From the NCBI GenBank assembly GCA_019417865.1, contig DYCW01000277.1, forward strand, positions 1 to 6,082: a stretch of 6,082 bases of DNA, given 5' to 3'. The notes beneath the pieces are model-generated. The model saw nothing but the letters and a program-made list of their open reading frames with translations. It searched no databases and had not been told where the DNA came from. The position numbers were made by a program, and so were the translations under genes. The stretch comes from Ruminococcus sp. (GTDB taxonomy: Bacteria; Bacillota; Clostridia; Oscillospirales; Ruminococcaceae). Below, one piece after another: positions 1-5,397 of this stretch (positions are counted from its first letter, which is position 1; each line of letters starts with the position of its first letter).

Positions 1-1
1 C

Positions 2-145
2 GTGATTGTTGCTGCATTCTTTTTTATCTATCGCTTTTTGTTCAGTGTGTCCTTAAAAGTCAAAAATGGATTGTTCCGTAGAATGTGGGATGCATATCAG
101 ACATCTGTTCAGTGGAAGGTTTCAAAGGAGGTCAGCAAATCATGA
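2..145 (+). CDS. 3' end of an ABC half-exporter gene (partial, possibly rearranged)
   Basis: The frame is open from the window edge to a TGA at 143-145, giving 47 residues with no start visible. The last part (KNGLFRRMWDAYQTSVQWKV) aligns with the C-terminus of the next gene (KNGVFRHM, then Q.S..W), and the DNA is similar too, so it is the tail of a paralogous ABC half-exporter. Its stop overlaps the next start as ATGA, the usual layout of the two subunits of a heterodimeric exporter. The oddity is upstream of KNG. A normal nucleotide-binding domain would have a hydrophilic D-G-x-h-x-E-x-G-T-x-x-E-L stretch there, but this frame reads a strongly hydrophobic run (VIVAAFFFIYRFLFSVSL) like a membrane helix. 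I infer an in-frame deletion or fusion joining a membrane segment, its own or another protein's, to the exporter tail. Only about 20 residues upstream are visible, so this needs the flanking sequence. Confidence 0.6.
   Translation: MIVAAFFFIYRFLFSVSLKVKNGLFRRMWDAYQTSVQWKVSKEVSKS
124..131 (+). promoter_or_regulatory. Ribosome binding site that sets the start of the second half-exporter
   Basis: AAAGGAGG lies 10 bases before the ATG at 142, inside the last codons of the upstream gene. It decides the start: the same frame is open back to an ATG at 85, but that ATG has no such site and would add 19 residues overlapping the upstream gene's tail. Confidence 0.8.
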
Positions 146-1875
146 TTGAAAAATTACAGCGAAAATTTGCACTTTCCCGACAGGGTGCAAAGGATTTGAT
201 AAAGGGAATTTTCGGGTGTATGCTGCAAAATATTGCATTTATGCTTCCGGTGGGACTGCTGTATTATCTGGTAGGAGATTTGCTGAATGGCGGTGTGTCT
301 GGTGCAAAGGTATGGTTTTATGTGGTTGGTGTGATTGTTGCACTGCTTTTGATTTTTGGCATAACAAGATTCCAGTATAATGCAACATATCTCGCTACCT
401 ATGTGGAAACCGGAGTCAGAAGAATCACCCTTGCCGAAAAACTAAGGAAGATTCCGCTTTCTTTTTTTGGTAAGAAAGATCTTGCAGATCTGACTAGTAC
501 CATTATGGCAGATTGTACTACTTTGGAAACTGCTTTTTCCCATTTTATTCCGGAACTATTTGGTTCCATGATTTCTACTGTTCTAATTGCAGTTAGCCTA
601 TTTTTCTTTGATTGGCGTATGGCGTTTGCGGCATTGTGGGTTGTACCTATTGCCTTTGTCATGATTGTGCTTTCTGCGAAAGTGCAGGAAAAGCTGCATC
701 AGAAATCAATGGATGCAAAAATGGCTTGTGCAGACGGCATGCAGGAATATATCGAGACATTGCAGGACTTAAAGGCGAACAATGCGGAGCAAAGCTATCT
801 TGGCGGTTTGGAGAAAAAGGTGTGTGCTGTGGAGCATCGTGCGGTGATCAGTGAATTTGGTACAGCAGTATTTGTCGTTTCTGCAACAATGGTTTTAAAA
901 CTTGGCATTGCTTCTGTTGCACTTGCCGGTGCGGTATTGCTGATGGATGGTTCTCTGGATGTTCTGACATTTTTTATGTTTTTATTGGTTGCGTCAAGAT
1001 TATATGACCCGTTGCAGGGTGCATTGCAGAATTTGGCTGCGGTCATCTCGACAAAAACCAATGTGGCAAGAATGAATGAAATTCTGGATCATCCAGTACA
1101 GACAGGAACCAGTCAACTTACAAATCATGGTTGTGATATTGTGTTTTCGGGTGTTGGATTTTCCTATAACAGTGGGGAAAGCGTACTGAAAAATGTATCT
1201 TTTACTGCAAAGCAAGGAGAAGTGACAGCTTTAGTGGGACCTTCCGGCGGGGGAAAGACGACGGTTTCCAGATTGGCTGCAAGATTTTGGGATGCCAGCA
1301 AGGGAACGATTACTGTTGGCGGCATGAACATTTCTAAAATTGATCCGGAATCCCTGTTATCGCTATATTCCATTGTTTTCCAGGATGTGACCCTGTTTAA
1401 TAATACAATTTTAGAAAACATTCGCCTCGGCAGAAAAGATGCAACAGATGAAGAAGTGCTTGCAGCAGCAAAGCTTGCAAATTGCGATGAATTTGCATTA
1501 AAGCTGTCGAATGGATATCATACCGATATTGGTGAGAATGGCTGTGCATTGTCAGGCGGAGAGCGTCAGCGAATTTCCATTGCAAGAGCTTTTCTAAAAA
1601 ATGCACCAATTATTTTATTGGATGAAGCGACCGCCTCTCTTGATGTGGAAAATGAAACGCTGATTCAGACAGCGTTGTCTCGATTGATTCAGAACAAGAC
1701 AGTATTGATGATTGCTCACAGAATGCGGACGGTTGCAGGTGCGGATAAAATTGTTGTATTAAAAGATGGAGAAGTTGCTGAAGAGGGGACACCGAAGGAA
1801 TTGCTGAAAAAGAATGGTGTTTTCCGGCATATGGCTGATTTGCAGATGGAAAGTGCAGCATGGGAACTGAATTAA
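142..1875 (+). CDS. ABC exporter half-transporter, fused membrane and ATPase domains
   Basis: A 577-residue membrane protein in the usual size range for an ABCB-type half-transporter. Six hydrophobic segments are visible at about 25-46, 57-76, 135-156, 160-178, 243-266 and 272-286, followed by an ATPase domain from about 339. The ATPase is complete: Walker A GPSGGGKTT at 366-374, Q-loop Q414, signature LSGGERQ at 470-476, Walker B ending D494-E495, D-loop ATASLD, and H-loop H526. It should hydrolyse ATP to drive substrate across the cytoplasmic membrane. The start at 142 is chosen for its AAAGGAGG site and the ATGA overlap with the upstream gene, which implies translational coupling. Proteins of this look usually work as heterodimers with the product of the gene just upstream, which here appears damaged. 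The substrate cannot be read from sequence. The ZIP gene downstream hints at metals, and some related pairs (IrtAB, YbtPQ) import metal-siderophores, but drug or peptide export is equally possible. Confidence 0.9.
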   Translation: MIEKLQRKFALSRQGAKDLIKGIFGCMLQNIAFMLPVGLLYYLVGDLLNGGVSGAKVWFYVVGVIVALLLIFGITRFQYNATYLATYVETGVRRITLAEKLRKIPLSFFGKKDLADLTSTIMADCTTLETAFSHFIPELFGSMISTVLIAVSLFFFDWRMAFAALWVVPIAFVMIVLSAKVQEKLHQKSMDAKMACADGMQEYIETLQDLKANNAEQSYLGGLEKKVCAVEHRAVISEFGTAVFVVSATMVLKLGIASVALAGAVLLMDGSLDVLTFFMFLLVASRLYDPLQGALQNLAAVISTKTNVARMNEILDHPVQTGTSQLTNHGCDIVFSGVGFSYNSGESVLKNVSFTAKQGEVTALVGPSGGGKTTVSRLAARFWDASKGTITVGGMNISKIDPESLLSLYSIVFQDVTLFNNTILENIRLGRKDATDEEVLAAAKLANCDEFALKLSNGYHTDIGENGCALSGGERQRISIARAFLKNAPIILLDEATASLDVENETLIQTALSRLIQNKTVLMIAHRMRTVAGADKIVVLKDGEVAEEGTPKELLKKNGVFRHMADLQMESAAWELN

Positions 1876-1925
1876 AGGATAATGAAAACTGCAAGTAGAG
1901 AATACTACCAAGAGGGTGAAAGCAT

Positions 1926-2708
1926 ATGACAGAAGCAATACGGGGCATTCTGATTCCGTTTTTAGGAACATCTCTGGGTGCAGCTTGTGTATTCCTGATG
2001 AAACAATCGCTGCACATTTCTGTGCAGCGTGCATTAACTGGTTTTGCAGCAGGTGTTATGACCGCTGCATCCGTGTGGAGCTTGCTGATTCCGGCAATTG
2101 AGCAGTCAGCATCTATGGGAAAGCTATCCTTTCTGCCAGCGGCAATGGGATTTCTGATCGGTATGGCATTTCTGTTATTGCTTGATCATATCATACCCCA
2201 TTTGCATATGAACAGCGAACAGGCAGAAGGTCCAAGGAGTCATTTACAGAAGTCGACTATGCTGGTGCTTGCTGTGACATTGCATAATATTCCAGAGGGC
2301 ATGGCGGTTGGTGTGGTTTATGCAGGAATGCTTTATGGAAATACAGAAGTTTCGGCAGCAGGTGCATTGGCACTTTCCATTGGAATTGCCATTCAGAACT
2401 TTCCGGAGGGAGCCATCATATCTATGCCGCTGCAGGCAGAAGATGTGAAAAAATCAAGGGCATTTTTCTATGGCGTGCTGTCGGGTGTAGCCGAACCAAT
2501 TGGTGCTGTGCTGACGATTCTTGCAGCAGGTCTGGTAGTACCATTGCTGCCGTATCTGCTTAGCTTTGCGGCTGGTGCTATGATTTATGTTGTTGTAGAG
2601 GAATTGATTCCTGAAATGTCTACTGGAAAGCATTCCAATATTGGAACAATTTCATTTGCAGTTGGATTTGTGGGCATGATGATATTGGATGTGGCATTAG
2701 GAGGATAA
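1926..2708 (+). CDS. ZIP-family divalent metal transporter
   Basis: A 260-residue, eight-helix-type membrane protein, typical in length for bacterial ZIP (ZupT-like) importers of zinc, iron or manganese. The family's paired metal-site motifs are both present: HNIPEG at 120-125 in helix 4 and QNFPEG at 157-162 in helix 5, with a conserved GVAEPIG in helix 6 (E190) and VVVEELIPE in helix 7 (E224, E225). The helix 5 motif begins with Gln where the helix 4 motif has His. The loop after helix 3 carries a short His/Asp cluster (DHIIPHLH, 87-94) and is much shorter than in His-rich members. The ATG at 1926 follows a GAGGGTG site by 7 bases. The gene lies 50 bp after the ABC gene on the same strand with no terminator between, so co-transcription is likely. 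Family assignment is firm; metal specificity is not visible. Confidence 0.92.
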   Translation: MTEAIRGILIPFLGTSLGAACVFLMKQSLHISVQRALTGFAAGVMTAASVWSLLIPAIEQSASMGKLSFLPAAMGFLIGMAFLLLLDHIIPHLHMNSEQAEGPRSHLQKSTMLVLAVTLHNIPEGMAVGVVYAGMLYGNTEVSAAGALALSIGIAIQNFPEGAIISMPLQAEDVKKSRAFFYGVLSGVAEPIGAVLTILAAGLVVPLLPYLLSFAAGAMIYVVVEELIPEMSTGKHSNIGTISFAVGFVGMMILDVALGG

Positions 2709-2833
2709 AAATAAGCGGTTCAGACTTTCTTGGTTTCATTATATATAAAAATCTAAAATCACTAAAAGTTATAAAATAAAAATAAATATATCATTTATGT
2801 TATAAATATTTTTTAAAATACGATAATAAATAA

Positions 2834-2862
2834 TTGAGCAATGTCGTGATGAACAATAATAC
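2834..2862 (+). promoter_or_regulatory. Candidate promoter for the DUF305 gene
   Basis: TTGAGC at 2834-2839 and TAATAC at 2857-2862 are separated by 17 bases, 36 bases before the DUF305 start. The -35 is good and the -10 is poor, so this is tentative. The rest of the 190-base gap (2709-2898) is very AT-rich. I see no convincing terminator after the ZIP gene and no other gene in it. Confidence 0.3.
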
Positions 2863-2898
2863 AAATAGGTGAATAGAATGGAATAAGGGGGAACCGTT

Positions 2899-3474
2899 AT
2901 GCGAAAAGAATGTGCTTTTAGGGATTCTGTCGATCATTACCTGAAAGAATATCGGGAAATTTTGAGTCGAATGATACAAGGAATGCGGGAAGCAGAGTTG
3001 ACCGATAGTATCTCTCATAACTTTATTGTACAGATGATTCCACACCACAGAGCGGCGATTGAAATGTCTGAAAGTATTCTAAAATATACAAGCAATGAAC
3101 CATTAAAAAATATTGCAGAAAAAATTATTTTAGAGCAGACAAAAAGTATCGAAAATATGTTGGAAATAAAATGTCACTGTGAAAAAGTAGTAAATTCCTG
3201 TGAAGAAATAAATATCTATCAATGCAGAACAAAACAAATTTTGCAAACTATGTTCTCAGAAATGGAAAGGGCATATTCAGATAATCGGATCGATTGTGAC
3301 TTTATGCGTGAAATGATTCCGCATCATTTCGGTGCAGTAAGAATGTCCAAAAATGCACTTGGCTTTCCTATTTGTTCCGATTTAAAACCAATATTAGATG
3401 CAATTATAACTTCACAGGAAAAAGGAATTTGTCAAATGCAGAAACTTTTATCCTGCTTGCATTGCAAAATGTAG
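2899..3474 (+). CDS. DUF305-family protein with two MIPHH repeats
   Basis: A 191-residue, largely helical protein. The DUF305 hallmark, an aromatic or hydrophobic residue then MIPHH followed by a helix with A-x-x-M-S, occurs twice: VQMIPHHRAAIEMS at 44-57 and REMIPHHFGAVRMS at 137-150. This implies an internal duplication or tandem four-helix ferritin-like units. There is no signal peptide or membrane helix, so it is probably cytosolic, unlike periplasmic DUF305 proteins such as the cyanobacterial copper-binding CopM. It has ten cysteines, including CHC at 92-94 and a C-terminal CLHC at 186-189. With the HH pairs and nearby Met, these suggest metal binding, but no activity is established for this subgroup. 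The ATG at 2899 follows AAGGGGG by 7 bases. It sits alone between an AT-rich gap and an intrinsic terminator, downstream of a metal transporter. Confidence 0.85.
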   Translation: MRKECAFRDSVDHYLKEYREILSRMIQGMREAELTDSISHNFIVQMIPHHRAAIEMSESILKYTSNEPLKNIAEKIILEQTKSIENMLEIKCHCEKVVNSCEEINIYQCRTKQILQTMFSEMERAYSDNRIDCDFMREMIPHHFGAVRMSKNALGFPICSDLKPILDAIITSQEKGICQMQKLLSCLHCKM

Positions 3475-3491
3475 GAATCCAGAAGAATCAG

Positions 3492-3530
3492 ACCGGAATC
3501 TTCATGAACGGAGATTCCGGTTTTTTGTTT
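3492..3530 (+). terminator. Intrinsic terminator after the DUF305 gene
   Basis: ACCGGAATCT (3492-3501) and AGATTCCGGT (3512-3521) form a perfect 10-bp stem around a 10-base loop. The T-run TTTTTTGTTT covers 3521-3530, its first T closing the stem. It ends 17 bases after the stop codon and separates this gene from the ABC ATPase region. Confidence 0.92.
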
Positions 3531-3623
3531 AGATGGTAGTAAGAAAAAACATCAAAAATGTGGTGCGTTTGCAAGATGCAACGGAAAGTAGCAGACTTTT
3601 TATGCTATGTAAACACCTGATGG

Positions 3624-3652
3624 TGGTGGCTATTCTTATGCTGTGGTAAAAT
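3624..3652 (+). promoter_or_regulatory. Possible extended -10 promoter before the ABC ATPase
   Basis: TGGTAAAAT (TAAAAT at 3647-3652) fits an extended -10 element, with only a weak -35 candidate (TGGTGG, 3624-3629) 17 bases upstream. A promoter is expected here because the strong terminator lies 116 bases upstream and the next gene starts at 3693. The assignment is tentative. Confidence 0.3.
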
Positions 3653-3654
3653 CT

Positions 3655-3673
3655 ATGCATAAGATCTTTGCAT
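3655..3673. promoter_or_regulatory. Near-palindrome in the leader of the ABC ATPase gene
   Basis: ATGCATAAGATCTTTGCAT is symmetric around AAGATCTT: arms ATGCA and TGCAT, broken only by one extra T after the left arm. It lies just downstream of the possible -10 and 7 bases before the ribosome binding site, where a repressor would act. The XRE-type regulator encoded at 4343-5248 is a natural candidate ligand, but this is inference. Confidence 0.35.
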
Positions 3674-3692
3674 TGAAAATGGGAGGTACAAG

Positions 3693-4295
3693 ATGACAGC
3701 AGGAAAGGAAGTCGTTATTTCAGCAAGATCCCTGAAAAAAGTGTTTTGTATGGGGGAAACTGTGCAGACTGTTTTTGAGAACGTAAATCTCGATATTTAC
3801 CGTGGAGACTTTACCATTCTTATGGGAGCATCCGGTGCTGGCAAATCCACATTGATGTATGCACTTTCTGGAATGGACAGACCGACATCAGGCAGGATTA
3901 CCTTTTCGGGAAAAGAAATTACAAATTGTACAGATGATCAGCTGGCTGTTTTCAGAAGAAAAAATTGCGGATTTGTTTTCCAGCAGATCTATCTGTTGGA
4001 AAACATGAGCTTGATGGACAACGTTCTTACTGCAGGAGCACTTTGTAATAATAGCAAAAAAGAGGTGGTAGAGCGGGCAAGGGAATTATTTGAACTGGTT
4101 CATATTCCTGAAATTACACAAAGAAAATTTTCCACACAGGTATCCGGCGGCGAGGCACAAAGAGTCGGCATTGTTAGAGCGATTATTAACAAACCGGCGG
4201 TTGTTTTTGCGGACGAACCAACAGGTGCATTGAATTCAGGCAATGCAGATTATGATTTACTTTATCATAAGTATTGGCTTGACGTTGCCGATTAA
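3693..4295 (+). CDS. Truncated ABC transporter ATPase (MacB/LolD type), probably non-functional
   Basis: A 200-residue ATP-binding subunit of the kind that pairs with FtsX-like permeases in antimicrobial-peptide resistance or lipoprotein systems. Visible motifs are Walker A GASGAGKST at 45-53, Q-loop Q97, signature VSGGEAQR at 150-157, Walker B VVFADEP with D174-E175, and D-loop ALNS at 179-182. Family members run to about 225-250 residues. Here homology stops at about residue 184, so the H-loop histidine that completes the ATP site is missing. The last ~16 residues, roughly DYDLLYHKYWLDVAD, do not resemble the family and arise by reading out of frame into the remnant of the next gene. The ATG at 3693 follows GGGAGG by 6 bases. 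The frame has no internal stop, so a stub protein could still be made. I infer a gene broken by deletion, unless the junction is an assembly error. Confidence 0.8.
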   Translation: MTAGKEVVISARSLKKVFCMGETVQTVFENVNLDIYRGDFTILMGASGAGKSTLMYALSGMDRPTSGRITFSGKEITNCTDDQLAVFRRKNCGFVFQQIYLLENMSLMDNVLTAGALCNNSKKEVVERARELFELVHIPEITQRKFSTQVSGGEAQRVGIVRAIINKPAVVFADEPTGALNSGNADYDLLYHKYWLDVAD

Positions 4296-4329
4296 AAAAA
4301 TATCGGCATATACTTTAATAAAAGAATAA
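4234..4329 (+). pseudogene. 3' remnant of an FtsX-like ABC permease gene
   Basis: In the frame +1 relative to the truncated ATPase, the DNA is open from 4234 to a TAA at 4327-4329. From about 4252 it reads MIYFIISIGLTLP then IKKISAYTLIKE and stop. A hydrophobic helix, then Leu-Pro, two basic residues and a short polar tail is the usual C-terminal pattern of FtsX/MacB-type permeases. The expected partner of the upstream ATPase is exactly such a permease, encoded next to it, and it is otherwise absent. The tail ends 1 base before the GGAGG of the next gene, consistent with an original operon order of ATPase, permease, regulator. The match rests on about 25 residues of pattern, so it is likely but not certain. 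Confidence 0.6.
4285..4314 (+). promoter_or_regulatory. Candidate promoter for the XRE regulator, with a 7-bp hairpin
   Basis: TTGCCG (4285-4290) and TATACT (4309-4314) are spaced 18 bases apart, 28 bases before the regulator's ATG. A hairpin TGCCGAT/ATCGGCA (4286-4292 with 4302-4308) around an A-rich loop lies between and across the -35. It has no T-run on the + strand, so it is not a terminator there, but it could be an operator for autoregulation. It also overlaps the permease remnant, so the signals may be coincidental. Confidence 0.3.
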
Positions 4330-4342
4330 CGGAGGCGGAAAA

Positions 4343-5248
4343 ATGGATTTTGGTGACAGATTAAAACAAATCAGAATGAACAACGGTTGGTCACAGGAGC
4401 AGCTTGCCGAGAAGATCGGCGTATCTAGACAGGCGATTACCAAGTGGGAGACAAAAAAGGGACTGCCAGATATGGAAAATATGGTGATTCTTGCAGAAAT
4501 CTTTAATCTCACATTAGATGAGCTGGTATTGCAGGAAGTAAAACAGAAGGAAAATAGGGCGACGCTTTATGAGAGCGAAACGGTTTATGATATTGATGGT
4601 GACAGGCATTTTGATATTCATATGGGCAGTGCAAGGAAGATTGTTCTTCGTTCCGGAGAGGATGAAAAAATCCATATCAAGCTGCAATCCGAGTGCTTAG
4701 AAAACCTAGGTTCGCTTTATAAAATTAAGCTGGATGAAAACAAAAAGAAATTAGATATTGACTGTATAAAAAAGAAAGGCATCAGCCGTTATGAGACAGA
4801 AGCATCTGTTGATGTCCGGATCACATTTCCAAAAGACGGAACCCGTCATTGTGAGCTGGAAGCATCAACAAAGGAATTACATATAGAAAATATGCAGTTA
4901 GAACGTCTGGAATATGATGGTGCTGCGGACAGTGTTTTTGTAAGAGATTTCATCGGAAGTCTGGAACTTACGGGAAAGACGGACTATGATATTATAGTGG
5001 AAGGCGTATGTACACAATTGGATGTCAATCAATGGCGTGCCAAAACTGTTGTCCATTTAACGGATGCAAATAAGTACAAAATCCTGAACAAGGGTCGGAA
5101 ATGCAGTGTTTATTATCAGAAGGATGGTATAATATATGAAGAACCGTTTCATGATGACGGGGCATATATTCTTAGTATTTCTGGTATCTGTTCGGAATTG
5201 ATAATTGATTATGTTCATCCCTGTACAGATCGTAATCAGACCATCTAA
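4343..5248 (+). CDS. XRE-family transcription regulator with beta-rich C-terminal domain
   Basis: A 301-residue protein. Residues 7-60 form a classic HTH_3/XRE DNA-binding domain (RLKQIRMNNGWSQEQLAEK, then recognition helix SRQAITKWE at 28-36, then LPDMENMVILAEIFNLTLDEL). After a short charged linker (65-75), residues about 78-290 alternate short hydrophobic and polar stretches with many repeated strand-like units (for example HCELEAS, LHIENM, LERLEYDG, SLELTG, YDIIVEG). This resembles the DUF4097-like beta-helix domains fused to HTH regulators in Clostridia. The C-terminal domain is probably a sensor or protein-interaction surface; no ligand can be read. The ATG at 4343 follows GGAGG by 7 bases. 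Its position after an ABC ATPase and permease remnant suggests it controlled that transporter. Since the transporter is broken, it may now be an orphan or act on other promoters. Confidence 0.85.
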   Translation: MDFGDRLKQIRMNNGWSQEQLAEKIGVSRQAITKWETKKGLPDMENMVILAEIFNLTLDELVLQEVKQKENRATLYESETVYDIDGDRHFDIHMGSARKIVLRSGEDEKIHIKLQSECLENLGSLYKIKLDENKKKLDIDCIKKKGISRYETEASVDVRITFPKDGTRHCELEASTKELHIENMQLERLEYDGAADSVFVRDFIGSLELTGKTDYDIIVEGVCTQLDVNQWRAKTVVHLTDANKYKILNKGRKCSVYYQKDGIIYEEPFHDDGAYILSISGICSELIIDYVHPCTDRNQTI

Positions 5249-5264
5249 AAATAAAGAATGGAAC

Positions 5265-5332
5265 TGCTCCCTTTTATTAGAAAAATTGGTATAATAAAAG
5301 CATACCAAAGAAAAGTCTAATAGAAGGGGACA
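5265..5332. repeat. 68-bp nested inverted repeat between convergent genes
   Basis: Outer arms TGCTCCCTTTTATTAGA (5265-5281) and TCTAATAGAAGGGGACA (5316-5332) pair at 14 of 17 positions, two of the three mismatches being allowed as G-U pairs in RNA. Inside is a perfect inner inverted repeat, TTGGTAT (5286-5292) with ATACCAA (5302-5308). The element also holds an extended -10-like TGGTATAAT (5287-5295) and an AGAAGGGGA that looks like a ribosome binding site, yet no convincing start codon follows. It could be a structured RNA or terminator, or the end of a former insertion sequence. The rest of 5249-5397 shows no gene. Confidence 0.55.
5281..5308 (-). terminator. Possible intrinsic terminator of the flavin oxidoreductase gene
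   Basis: On the minus strand TTGGTAT-9 bases-ATACCAA is followed directly by TTTTTC. The stem is perfect but has only two G-C pairs, and it lies about 90 bases past the stop codon, so it is a weak candidate. It is the inner part of the nested repeat. Confidence 0.4.
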
Positions 5333-5397
5333 TCAGGTATTTTTGCTGGTTGCTTTTTTCTTTCATATTGGAGAGTTCTCTTATTATAAAAGCAGTT

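Noticed and set aside
85..141. N-terminal extension of the ABC half-exporter starting at an ATG at 85
   Set aside because: No ribosome binding site at 85, the extension overlaps the coding tail of the upstream gene, and the ATG at 142 has AAAGGAGG and the usual ATGA coupling.
1610..2034. Two overlapping minus-strand ORFs of 135 and 91 codons
   Set aside because: They are antisense to the ABC ATPase end and the ZIP start, have low-complexity residue content and no family features; shadows of real genes.
3533..3649. 38-residue ORF (begins MVVRKNIKN) right after the DUF305 terminator
   Set aside because: Its start lies just behind the terminator's T-run with no ribosome binding site, and no recognisable family; it probably overlaps leader DNA.
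4286..4308. Hairpin TGCCGAT/ATCGGCA as a terminator after the ATPase
   Set aside because: No T-run follows on the + strand, and it lies inside the likely permease remnant just before a gene of the same operon.
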